64,000 nucleotides of DNA from Onchocerca lupi (lineage: Eukaryota; Nematoda; Chromadorea; Rhabditida; Onchocercidae), in the NCBI GenBank assembly GCA_028564675.1, contig JAOVVO010000214.1, positions 49,226 to 113,225 on the forward strand, written 5' to 3'. The notes beneath the pieces were generated by a model that searched no databases, was not told where the DNA came from, and worked only from the letters and a program-made list of their open reading frames with translations. A program made the position numbers and the translations under genes. Each line of letters opens with the position of its first letter. The first letter of the stretch is position 1. Shown piece after piece: positions 48,493 through 62,400 of this stretch.

Positions 48493-51373
48493 TTGACTTT
48501 TATTTACTTGTTTTGTTGTATGCATTTATTGCATTTTGCTGAATTTTAGTTGTTATGTGCAGAAGAATTTTCAAAAGCAACAAAAAAAGAGCATGATTTT
48601 TAGATTTCGGGAGCATAGGATTGCTGGATCAAGTTTAATCTAAGATAAGAGTGGTATGGCATCTATTATCGGTGAAATTCAGAAAATTTTGTTCCCTACA
48701 AGGGGAGATTGAATCAAGGAAGGAACAAAGATTTCTTCCTAAAGATTTAGATTAAACTTGAACCCTCTAGAAGTTCTGAATCTAATTTTATTTCAAAAAT
48801 CATTGCTTTTATTTATGCTTTATTCTGCGAAAAACATGGATTTAATCAAAATTTATTATGGAAAGTAGCTGAGTATTACTTTCTCATGAGCCTAATTTAT
48901 CTGACCGCTGCGAATTCATATTTCAGTTTTGTCATGTTATACATGTTTTTAGAGTGACCAGAATATGTTAAATGCTGTACGTTCTCGAACCATCTTGTTA
49001 CTAATATATTTTAGCTGAACTGTTTATGTACACGTACGATACATATTCTTGCATTTGTTAACAATTTCCTGATATGCATGAGAATATTTTGCTCATGATA
49101 TTAGATCTTACATCGTCTCATCTCTTTTTTTAAATTTAAAAATAGATCTGTTTTGTTGTTTTCTGTACAGAATTCTATTTGAATCATTAATCGACTATTT
49201 CCTAATTCTACATGTTTAGCGTCGGAATAAACTAGTCTCGACAATGCACTAAGGATTTCACGACAGTATCGATTTTCTTCGTTGCCATATGCGATGAATC
49301 TGTCACCGAAACCTTATCAACATTCGTACGGAATATCCAAGAAATTATGATGGAATAATTTAAAATTCAGGAAAACATACATTTCTGTTTAATAATTAGA
49401 ATTTCTCTTCCTATTACTTTCTATCATCATTTTTTGCCGAAATCTATAATTTCCATTTCTGTATTTTATTTTAGCACACCTTTATTGTTACATAATTATT
49501 ATCGCCAGTGAGAAAACACTCAAGCAAACGTATTGCAAGAAGAAAAGGTAGTGAATAAATTGACAATATCAATCAAAATCACATTTCTATTTCAATATTT
49601 TTAACACAATAAAATATTCCAAATACCCAGAATAGCATTTTAATATAAACTGCAACTAATTTATGTGGGAGAACAAAAGCTATCATACTAATTCCTCTCG
49701 TTCAAAAAAAAAAAAAAAAAAAAAATTTTTTTTCAAATTTAAATGTTTTTCCGGAATTCGCGAATTTTCCTTTAAAGTTTCCTCATAAAATACTTTTTAT
49801 AAGGAAATAAATATGTATTGCTCTTCGTAATTTCTGCATGTTTAAGTTGCTGAATGTTAGGAAGAGATGAGAATTTTTTTTTCTTTAGAAGCATGAATTT
49901 GTCTTATAAGTTGCCGCACTGTTCTTAAATAAACTAATTAATGATTCTTAATTTAACATAAAAAAGCTGGAAAAGAGAAAACTTGCTACACATAAAGTAG
50001 ATTGGCATGGAGATTATGATTTATAATGTAAGAAAAGAGGAAGTATTTATGGAGTAAAATATATTCGAAATATTCAAATTTGAAAAATTGACCATTTAAT
50101 TTGAATAAGAATCGTATCATGATGAAAATAATATCGATATTCCTTCTATGACTCATGCGTACAATCACTGTAGAAAATTACTGTAACATGATACAATATC
50201 AATGGAAAGTAAAAAATTTATGGAGGAGAGAAGCGAGTTTTAAAAAAAGGAGAAAAAGAGAACTGATATATAAACAAAATGCATTTCCTTTTTGATAAAA
50301 GTTAATCAAAAATCTCAAAATCTTTTGTTCAGTTTCACATCTCAAATTATGATTTATTTTATACTCATTTCGGATTCCTCACAGCGACATTAAATTTTGA
50401 ACTAGAACTGAAATATAATATTAAATCTTAGTATGTAGCAAGATAACTTAAAATAATGATTACTCAAAATTTGATCGTTAATAATGCTAAAATTGAAAAA
50501 ATTTTAGGAACTGAAATAAATCACTTGACTATTATTGAATATTTTTTGTTTCTAATTTTAAATTAGAACCTCAAGTTAGCATTATTAAGCTATGGCATAC
50601 AAAGTGGCATAATATTGTAATTCTTTTTCATATATAAAACTGTGACGTGAAAAATGAATTTGATATATTAAAGAAGAAGCAGTCAAAACTAAAAGTCACT
50701 GCAAGAATACATAATGGGGTTTTTTGTTCCTTTCTGACAAATATAAAAAAAAATCCCAAAAAGCTGTCAAATTATAGAATCCTTAAACATTCATCGGTAC
50801 ATCAAATAACACTAAAATGGTATTATCCTTGTAAGATTTAAATATGAATAGTCCAATGAATAAAATTGTAATGAAAATAATCAGTTAAACGAAAAGTAAG
50901 AGAATGGCAAAGAGGAGAAATTAAGAAAAGAAGCAAATGAATTGTTAATTAAGCGGATGACATGATATTTCTCATCCAATGATGTTTCAAAAGCATGTAT
51001 GTGAACGAAAAACAATGAGAACTGTAACTTTTCATTTAAACCAAGTTTTTTACCTTTCAGAAAAATCAATGAATTTTACTCTTGAGATATCACATCTATT
51101 TTTACTTGAATATATTTCTTGTTTCTAATCTTAAATTATAAAGTCCAATTAGCATTATTATGTTTTGGTGAAGAAAAAAAAAAAGGAAATCATGAAATAA
51201 AAAAAAAAGGAAATTAAAAAAAAATATGAAATACCATAATTATGATCAATTCCAGATCAAGTCAATTCTTATAATATCCTAAACAAGTGCAAAAATGCAT
51301 TCCGCATATTTCACGTAAATTTTACTTTCACAGAATGTTAAGGCACTCGGTGCTATAAAAATTAAGATACATT
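48493..51373. other. intergenic between the convergent CYP-1 and TPP II genes
   Basis: Contains the nested inverted repeat (48629-48761), long A runs near 49706 and AT-rich sequence. No exon could be supported. Open frames near 50647 and 51674 lack coding character or fall in TPP II introns. Confidence 0.5.
48629..48761. repeat. nested inverted repeats after the CYP-1 stop
   Basis: Outer perfect arms of 15 bases, TCAAGTTTAATCTAA (48629-48643) and TTAGATTAAACTTGA (48747-48761). Inside are TTTGTTCC and GGAACAAA as a second pair. It lies 137 bases after the stop codon of CYP-1, perhaps in the 3' UTR. Confidence 0.75.
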
Positions 51374-54300
51374 TCAAAAAAGACGATAGTCGTTGCGATA
51401 TTTGACAATCATTTGATTGCGCAAATTATTTGCAATATGCATCCAGCCGAGTTGTTCCACAAGCTAAAAAAGGAAATGTCAGATAAAAAAAGTAATTTTA
51501 ATGGCTGATAAAGAGAAAAATCGAATTAAACTCTTTGTTATCGTTCATATTTCTTCTCTATTTCTTTTTCTGTTTAAAGCAGGTGTTCCTATTTTTTCAT
51601 CATCGGAAATTCGATTAATCCACTTACGTCATTTAATTTTACTTACTCAAAGTATGGTAGCTAAATAAACAAATTAGATTTCTTTATTGTCGCAAATACT
51701 CATACCTATTAGTATGTTGATTTGACTTCTTGTGAAAAAGAGGGAAAAGATAAAAAGAAAGAGATAGAATTCTTTGAGACTGAATACTCCTTTCATATGT
51801 TGTAATGTATGTCCCGAGCAGTTTTTTTTTTTTCGTTTATAATAAAAAAATAGAAGTTCAGCAGAATGGATACATTGAAAAAAGAGGAACTTATAAATGT
51901 TGATCAGTCTATCAACATATTTTTTTAACACTAAAAAATATAATCAGTTTAGAAAACTTCTATTCGCAATTCCTATAATGTTTCTACCAACTAATATTCT
52001 TTGAAATAATACTCTTCTCCCAATACAGAGCTTATATTTACGCATGAAAATTAAAATTTCGTTGAAATTCACTTCTAAAAAATATAAGAAAAGCAATCAT
52101 ATCATTACCTCAACAGCTGCCGCATCCACAATTAAATTATTTGCAAAATTTTTATCTTCACTCGCCTTTCTCAAGTACTTCAATGCTCGACCATAATGGG
52201 CATGTGCAACAGCTTGCTTTGCAGATAATATCAAAACCTGCAAAAAAAAATTCTGTTATTATGATTTTAAACTATTAACTCATAAAATCACTAAGTTCTG
52301 AAAAGACTAAGTTTATTATTTTAACTACTGTGGTATATCCATCAGAATGATAAATTTTTGCCTTTGATACCTATAGCAATGAGTCTTTTTTCTAGTATCC
52401 ATTAGAAAGATTACATAAAAAAAAAATCAGAGTGAAACATTATACATCAGTTAAATATATCTTGCTATTTTGAAATGAAATTTTAATGTTTAGGATGATT
52501 GTATCACGGCGAAAGTTGACTGGGGAGGCCTAAGCAATTAGCATTTTTAAAAATCAAATCCTATGCACTGATATAATACAGTCTAACATGCAAATGTCAT
52601 TCTTTTAAAACAAAATGTCATACAAAATACAAAATTCCAAAACTACTTTAACATACTGAACATTATCGTTGAAAAGGAGGCTTAGAATGATGGCCGTTTA
52701 TTCATTCATCTGAATCTATCTGCTAGTTAGATTGTATACGAAATTCCAACAAAATAAGTAAAAACCTTTGAATCAGTCGCATCTAACCATTTTAGAACCT
52801 CATAATACGCATTATCGACTTCTTTCAGCGTAATTTTTACCTGGAAAACGATTATGATTTAAATTTAAAAATTGTATATAACGTTTGACGAAGAATAACA
52901 TAAACTAAGGGAATAAGGATCAATTAGAATTCAGTAAGAAGTTGAGCATGACACAAATAATCTTTTTTTTTTTCTGTTTGAAATAGAGAAAGTAACAAAT
53001 TTTTATTAAATTTTCCTGACCAGTCCGGATAACAACGAAAAAAAAAATCTCAGTAATAAAAACAACTTACAGTTCTTCCCGGCTGATCCGATTCTGCAGT
53101 CTCAATGGTCGTTGGGAATGCATCAGTTACTTGATCCAACGTTGCTAGCAAATCGCCTGCTCCACCAATATCAACTTCCTCTGTATCTTTTTTCTTTGTA
53201 TCTTCTATCAACTAAAATCTCTTTCTCTGCCACAAAAGATTTCAAAATTAATGTCGAAAATTAATTTATGAAGTTATTATTTAAGTTAAATTCCTTCATT
53301 AAACATTTCATAACACATGGCATCCACTATCTGATGATTCCTTGAAATCAGTATCAGATTCAATCCAACTTATAACATCTAGCATTCGATATGCAAAGTT
53401 TACAGTGCCTACCATCAGATGCTCATAAAGTATATTTAATGATTGTACTTCGGCAAGTTAACCAGCAAATGTCGAAACAGGAAAATCATTTAAAGAAATT
53501 TCAAGCTAGTCGTGAAGTTATTATGATGTTTAGAGGATCATTATAAGACAGTCAAAACTGTTCACAACGTAAAAAGTTCGTAAATAATCGATTAATTCAA
53601 TTAAAGCATTATGTCATTCAAAAAAGCGTAACACGGAATGATCATAGTAATTTCGGAAGATAAATTTTAAAATTCTAGAAATGTTAAAATAATGACAATA
53701 TTACAGATTATTTCCAAATTATTTAGGAATATAGCATAACATTTGTTGACATGATAGATAATAACGAACTCTCATTTCTTTTCTAACTCAATTTTATTTA
53801 AAATTATATGTACCTGAAAATCGTTCATTGATGACCTTTTAGTAAGTTCTCCACTTGTTTGAGAAGTTTTCTCCGTTTTTGTTGCGACATCGACATTCAA
53901 ACCACGCCGAAATGCCTTTGGTATTTCTTGGGTACTAATTACCAAGTGCTGATCAACTAGTGTATCCGCTTTGATTACTAAGGCATCAATTATGGCATTT
54001 TTACGATTTTCCATATCCCTGAAACAGATAACGACTTAAAGAAATTTTCTAGAATAAGGTCCCACTATCATTCATCAAAATAAAAAGGAATAAGTTGAAT
54101 CCATAAACAGATTGGCAATATATATGGAGAATTAGAAAGAGCATGATATTTGAGCACAACAAATTCTGAAAGTTTTGCTTATTAATAAACGGTTTAAAAG
54201 GAAATAAACTGACGCCCTGATGACAATGTCACTTTCACTGCTTTCATGTTTAGAACCCAAATATTTCAATACTTCATCAGGCTTGGCTACATCTAGAATT

Positions 54301-56455
54301 GTATCTACCAGTTCCAGAATTCGACTATGATTATCTGGATTAGACTGCAATCAAATTAAAAATTTAAAGCCTTCTAAAGGAAGAGATTAAATGTTATGGA
54401 TCCTGCCATTATTACTGGAAGATAAAATATCCGCCATTCATGACGAGTACATCTGTCATCACAATTAATGATAATTTGTCTCTCAAAAAGACGAAGTTTC
54501 AAATTTTTGAGTGAAGAAAAACTTAATATCCTATGAAAAAATTATTTTAATGAAAAACTAAAGTAATACTTTATTGTCGGATAGACGTTTTAATTGCGCC
54601 TGCATGATTCGTAAATTTTTTGGATTCTCAGCAATTAAATGATCATATAAATCATTTGCATCCATAACATCTTGTAATTTTCCTAACCAATGTACGTAAA
54701 AATCGCGTAATGCTTCTGCAACGATTAAAATGTTCAATTTAAATTTAATAAACAGCAAAAAGTTATTGCTTTACTTAAATAATATCTTATTCTATTATCA
54801 GCCCAGCTTAATTATATTCGCATCAAATTAGCCTGAACTAGATTGCTAGACAAAGCTTATGCAATTTATGACAGATTTACCTATTTCATTTAAATGTTAC
54901 ATTGTTAAACTGTTAAAACCAGCTATAAATTAAGTATTACTATTCTTAAATTGATAAATGAATCCCTTGAATTTAATAAAAATTGTGTCAGTACCATTCA
55001 TAGCTTGCATAGAGTCAGGTGCAAAATCTTCCTTCTTTTTAACTAATGCAACTGTTGAAACAACTTTGGTCTGCTTTCGACTCCATTCCGAAAATGTATA
55101 TAATACTCGATACTGCACATGACTTCGAGCTAATTCTATATCTGATAAACAGAGTGCTCCAGCTAAATAACATCCGGGCCAACCAAACTTCGGGAGTCTG
55201 AAGTAAATTTGTTTTTTGCAAATTTTAAGGAAAACATACTTAACTGCATAATTGGATCTGAAAAAGAAAAAACATAAAACAACGTACTTATCTTCTGGAA
55301 TTGGACCAGTATACACTACGCCAATTTCGCCTGGTTTCATTCTTTTCGTGCCGAATTTTTTTCCTTCCCCTTTTACAGCATCTGAAACTCGGAATAATTA
55401 ATATTTTGCGAATTCTTTTACATTATAACTTTTTAATGGAGATCTGATTAAATATTAGAGTGGGTGATTCTCTATTCTCGAAACAATTTCTCACTTCACA
55501 TATCGAGGTATTAGTAAGCTAATCATTATTTGAAGAGTAACTAAAAATTCTCATTTGGCTATATATGAAATGAACATTTGTTTCCCTCATTTGATAAAAT
55601 TTGCTTAAATTAAAATGGTGATAAAAAAAAGAAAACTAACATACAGTTAGAAAGAGTTAGTCATATAAAAAGAAAAAATAAAAATATCCATAAAAAAAGA
55701 AATATCAAAATAACTTAATATATTTTCAAGTTTAAATATGCCAAATTAACATACGCAATCCCATCAAATTTCATTTAATTTTGCTGTGGGTATTATTTCA
55801 TGGAAAAATTTGAATTATAATATTAAAATTCACAAGAAAAAAATAATTTACTTTCATATTCCGAAAAACAATCCAAACTAATCGCTGATGCAAGTTTCAA
55901 CTTTAAAATTAAAACGGTTTCACGATATTTCTCTAATAGTGATGCATCTTCATGCCTGATCTGTACACGAACACGGTATTCGCCCTTCTCTAATTGAAAG
56001 GTATACTGAAATCACAAAATTAATACGTTCCGTAAAAAGAATACAATCATAATATTCATAGTTGTAATAACTTATTTTCAACTGATTATTCAGTTACTCT
56101 TACAGAAACTAAGATCGAGAAACCAGTGATACGCAGAGACAAATGATGCTTAAATATCTAAATATCTTAAATTTATTATTTAATCGGTATGCTATTGAAA
56201 TGTTAATTAATGTGTAAAATATATTTAATCTATGCTTTATCTTTAGATTTTACTTTTCTAAAATTTATACATTTATTTCGTTCGTGTTTGATTTTTTCTT
56301 CAGCATCAAATGAAAACGTTTTTTCTTTTGAGATATCTAATGGTATGCAAGACCTTTCACTAATAAAAAAAAATGCATAAAGTATTTAGGCAACTGAAGT
56401 TCATTTCACTTTGTTATATCGCATAATTTTTTTTTTTTGAAATCATGAATCGTTG

Positions 56456-56497
<42 letters not shown>

Positions 56498-59400
56498 GAA
56501 ACCCGATCTGGATATGGAGCACTGCTTCCAATATACTGCTTTGTTATAGAGAAAATCATAATATGTACATCATCAAATGCGCTATCATAGAGGTAGTCAG
56601 TTATGCCAGGCAATTCAACACTTGCTTCAGTTGCTTTTTGTACTAGAAAAAAAAATTTTTTTGTTATTTTCGCGTGATTTCAACAAAAACATTTTTGCAA
56701 TTATTTAATAGAAATATTCAATTGTTATTTTTCAGCGTTTTACTTCTCTCTGAAGTAGTTAGTTTATATCGATACTACTGAATCGAAATACCAATGGACA
56801 GCAGATGACTCAAAAAAAAAACAATTTGACAGGAAGTATCCTAGTTTCCTCTTAAGAAACTATATTTATGTAAATTGAGAGCTATAGGAAGTGAACTAAT
56901 ATACAGAATAATTTGATAAAAAAAGAAATGCTGCAGGAGCATTGACGTTTTATGGGTAATTGCACTATGATTTAAAGAATCCATTCCAGTTAGAGATCAC
57001 ATAATCCTCATAAAATTGATGCTGAAACTCCCAGATTTAATTTACATTCAAAGAAATTTTGGACATGCTTTGAAAAGATAAAGATCCGAATATTTTTGAC
57101 TGCTAACAATAGATTCTTCGCTGTATATGAGAAAGAGTTGAAGAAAAACTAACAGGAGAAGTTATAAGTGAGAAGTAAACGAAAAGTTTGCAAGCCGGTG
57201 AAGAAGAGATCACGTGATCCAAGAGGTTGCACTTTTGCTTCTGTTGGCCGAAAAGGTAGGCAAATATAACGGAATGTTATGGCCGGTCGCACATCTTCAA
57301 ACCTCATAATCGAATTACGTACAGTAAAATGGAATGGTGTTTCGCTTGAAAACTGAAAAAGGATAAAATCTTCACTGAGATTGTAAAGAAAATGCATAAT
57401 ATAAAATGCCAAAGCTTACGTTATGTTCAGTCATACTTAAGATTTCTGAGTCATTTTATAAATGTCAGTTGCTGATCGGTCCGGTAGACCCATAGTCAAA
57501 TGCTATGCATCTTAGTCGCATAATTTAGATATGATACTATCAATAGATATAATGTTCTCTAATGGTAACAAATAGACTATCACAGTGAAGATATAATTAT
57601 TGAATTTTGAAAGGATATACCATGTTTAATACAGTAGGTAAAGGTACGACACCATGAAACACTAATTCAGCTTCCAATATCGCTTCACCCAAATTGGACC
57701 ACCATTTAGTTATACATAACTCCATGGTACGTCCACCGCGCAAAGCAACAGCAAACTGTTCTTCTTGATTTTGTTCTAGTGATACTGTCTGAATAGGATT
57801 TAAAAACTTGGTCTCCATTTTATTACTCATTTTTTATTAAGAAAAAGATATATAAAATCTCTGCAAAACATAATAGCTAAGTATACCATTAAAATTCAAA
57901 TAAAAACAAGTATCCCACTGAGTAACAATTAGGCTTAAATAGGCAAAATGCAGCGGAAATTATAGCACTATCATGCAAAATAAAAAAGGAAAAATTGTTA
58001 TCTTAATGAAGCTCAAAAGATTTGAAATCAGAAACTTCTCACTTTATGAAATTCAGTTGAACAATACGCCGTATTTGGTAAAAGTTGAACAATATGTGCA
58101 ACATATTTTGCTTGTAGTTGAGTTCCACAGGATTTCAATTTCAAACCTATAAAAAAGCTGGGGAAAGATAAGCTTATCTTAAAAATGTTAGGTAAAAACA
58201 TAAGAAAAAAGAACAGCAAGCATGAAAACAGATACAAAGGAAAGAGAACAAAAGATTTAAGCAAAATATAATGACTAAAAAACAAAGATTAAAATTACTT
58301 ACATGCCCAATCAGCATCATCAGGTACATGAATGAAAAGCCGTTCTGGAGAAGCAGGTTTACATTGAAATCTTCGTTTTATTGTATATTGTGAATTATCA
58401 TCCAAGCTTAACGGAACAATTACAGTGATTGGTATACGGAATAATGGACCAAGTGAAATATGTTCCGAATCGTAAGCACATATCTGCAAATTTGACGACA
58501 CAACATTATGAAAGTATGAAGAAATGAAATACAAGACAGCTTTACTGGAAACAAAACATAGAATTATCTGCTATCAGACAGAAAAGGAGTTGTTATTATA
58601 CTATATTATTCACGTTATTCGGAGTCAACTGACTTCTTAGAATAGCATTGTATTGTTCGTTTGCTAGACATAGTGGAAGTACTGATGATAGAATTATGTT
58701 AAATTAAGGAATTATTAACTTACTTCAGTGAAATGAGCAACGCCAACTTCAAGACCGACCGGATCTAATGATATAGTGAATTCTCGTTCTTGATGCATTA
58801 ATGTGAATTGTTTGGGATACTTGATATAAGGTGCAACACATGTTAACACTAAATGCTTCTCGAATGCTATTTTTGCATCATTATCTGAAAAACGAATTTT
58901 TCGTAATGGAGAAATTTGATGCAAAACTGGTATCTATAATAATATGCAAATTCTTTTCCTTAAAATACATAAAACGCGACAATATATATATGCTTTTGCT
59001 TAAAATGCTTAAAATACAATTAAAGTTAACCACGCAACTTGCAATTCAAAGACTGTGTAACCCAATTATATGGTACAATAGATGAACAAATTATCAATAA
59101 GTTCAAAGGATGGTTCAATGCGGAATAAAAGATCAAGAATGTCTATGCTTATATTATTTACTCAATATGTTAATTTACATAAAAATAAAAAACTGTCGTA
59201 ATAGTCATAGTTAAACAAATATCTTAACATGAAAAAAAAAAAATCTTTCGTTTCATTTCTAGGGAAAAGAAACTATAAATCAAATCTGTAGTATTAGATT
59301 ATTAGAAAATACAGCAGTCGAAAATTCTATTTCAAAAAATAAATAAAAGTCAAGAACCTGATTCTGGTTTGAATTTTGGCTGCACAGAGATAACATATGT

Positions 59401-62400
59401 ATTAATACAACATGTCTGATATCGTTCACGTAAGTAAATTCCACGTGCACATACATCGTTAATTTTAATTTTGAAATGCGTAAATAGAGGTGAAATCAAT
59501 GAATGATGTTCTAGGATATAATTGCACGCTTCATCTACCTGTGACAAAATAAAATGAGATAAAATATAATTTACGAAGCAAATTATGAACCTTAAATTGA
59601 ATAATATCTCGACCCATATAAAAATATTACCCTTTACTAACTATTTAAAACTTCTATATTATTATGACAAAAGTCATTTTTATATGAAAATATTAAACTT
59701 CAATCGACTATAAAGCAAGTTTTTAAGAATTTTCTCCAAAAAAAAGAAAGCAACCTGCAAAAGTCCATTTCCAACAGCAAATCGATTTTGATCTTTCGGT
59801 AACCGAGCAGTATTTTCCAAAGCTAATCGTATAAGATATGGACTCCATGAAATGTTCTGTGCTTTCAAAGCGCTAAGCAAACATGCTAAAAAGAATAAAA
59901 TATTAGGTATTTCATAAATAAAATAAACGTAAAGATGCAAAAGAGTAGATAAGAATTTGCAAAAGAGTAGATAAGAATTTGATAATAAAAAACAGACTAC
60001 AAGTATTTAGTAGCAATGAACAAAAAACAAAAAGAAACAAAAGATCGTTAAACAGAAGTAAATATTCCATCAAAAATGTAATAAACTTCATACCAAATTC
60101 GCAAATGGATATAAAATTTAGCACATACCAACAGCTCCTGTAACATTCGGTGAACTCATAGAAGTACCGTTCATTAGCTGACTTGCCTTCAATGTAAACT
60201 TCGGCACACTTGTGATAGCAGCACCTGGACCACATATCGATACACCTAATGCTCCATCAGCCCTGAACACATTTCATGATATATTTAATTTCTTTTCCGT
60301 TTTTGATCATTCAACAAATCTTCATTTATGGCCATTTCCTTACTTAAATCGCAAACGCTTTGCCATTTCCTCTTATTTCAATCAATTTCATATCTAATTT
60401 TAGTTTATTTTTAATTTTTCTCTAGAATTTTGAATTTCTTTAATTTTAACCTCTTTGTTTTGTTTTTTTTCTTCTTTACATTAAAGAGTTAGCGGATGAA
60501 TTCTTGAGAAACTCGAAAATTTAATTAAATCATTAAGTTCCATCTAGAGAATGAGCTATTATCTTACGTTGGGCCTCTGGATGACCATGGGAACAATGTT
60601 GGAGGTATCTTATCACGCATACTATACATCGTTTCCATCATTGTTGGCGAAAGATATGCACCAACTCCTGCACAAACAATAAAAAATTAAAGGATAAATT
60701 TAACAATTATCCGAATACTATATATTTGCAATGTTTATGAAATTAAAAAAAAAAAAGAACATAAAAAAAAACAAAAACAAACCAATAACTGAAGTAGTAG
60801 TTGTGCCTGGGCATCCGCCAGTTGATAAAGCTGGACCAGAATTTCCTGCTGATGAAAAAAATAATATCCCATGTCGTCTTACTACCCTATCTAAAGCCTC
60901 GATAATACGACTGAAAATAAATGTTACGATATATATCAATTATCAAAACAAAGTCCCTGGAGAATAAATCAACAATAAAAGACAGAATAAATACCACAAA
61001 TTACTCACCCCGAATTTGGGAAATTTGTAGCTTCACCATACGAGTAATTGATAAGATCAACACCCAAATCAGCACAGCGGCTTAGCTGAAAATTCTCGGG
61101 AAACTATGTCTTTACAATATACTTAGAAATTTGGTTTCTGAATAAAAAGTAATAACTTACAGCCCGAGTAAGTGCAGTACCCGTTTCCATACTTTTTAGA
61201 CGATGATCACCGATGCATAAAGAAACAATTTGAGCTCCAGGAGCTAATCCAGATTTTTCAGGTTCCTGTAAGATATCATTGCTCTCTTTCTTTTGAAAAA
61301 GTATATTTGAAAAACTTTCTCTACGGAAAATATTATCATAAGAAGAAATTATTATTCATTAAAAACAAAGTTCATCCAAAAACTAACGTTAGGGAAATAA
61401 GCAGCGGCAATGTTTGCAACATGAGATCCATGGGTGCCGGAAGGGACACATATTTCTAACAAATTACCATTATCATGTATGGTAATACAAAATGTCAGCA
61501 TATCTGTAAAATTGGTAAATCGCATAAGAAATATATACATACATCATTAGAGTACTTTGTTATTGAATTTCTCATATTACTTTTTATACAATATTATGTT
61601 CTTTATCATATTAACGGTTACCACACTCAGACAAATTTATTTTAATCAAGTATTATATTTTGACTTAGAACGAAAGTCATTCTTGATAGTTTTGTCTTTG
61701 TCAAATGTCTATTATTTGTTATTTCTAACGCTCCGCACCATAATTCGGAAGCAGTTAAATGTAAATTAAGTAACACTTTGGATTATAACATTCCATATCA
61801 AACAACGTTGTTTCGAGTTAACTTTGACTAATTTATATAAGTACATTCTTTTATGCTATATTCTGTCATATGTTTATCCGTCAATAAAGCCTAATGGAAT
61901 ATTAGGATATAAAAGCGTACAAAAATCAGCGTATAAAAATGCAAAATGAGACTTAAATTATCTCAAATTATCTTATATCTTATATCCCATCCGAAAACAA
62001 CTGAAATAGCTTGTATCCTCTCAAATAGTAATCGGAAAGGCTGACACTGAAGAAATATCTTTTTGCCTTTCTTAAATGAATGAAAAAAAATTACCATTAT
62101 CGGAGAGCTTGTAATATTTACCGCTTTCACGGTAACTGCTAAGCAGAGGTGCTAAACTTAAACGTCCACGATATGAGGTATCTATACAAGCTCTAAAAAT
62201 ATCAGATACAATTAAGAAGTTAATACTATATAAATAATTATAAGGTCGGAAGTATTTTCTAATACTTCCTTCAGCAATGCAGTTTATGTCCTCTCTAGGA
62301 ATAAACGCTATATGATTTCATTTATTTCAAAAATATTAAAAATATTTTCTTATATATTTTTACAAATAATACCTGAATTTTGTGCCATCATGAAAAACAA

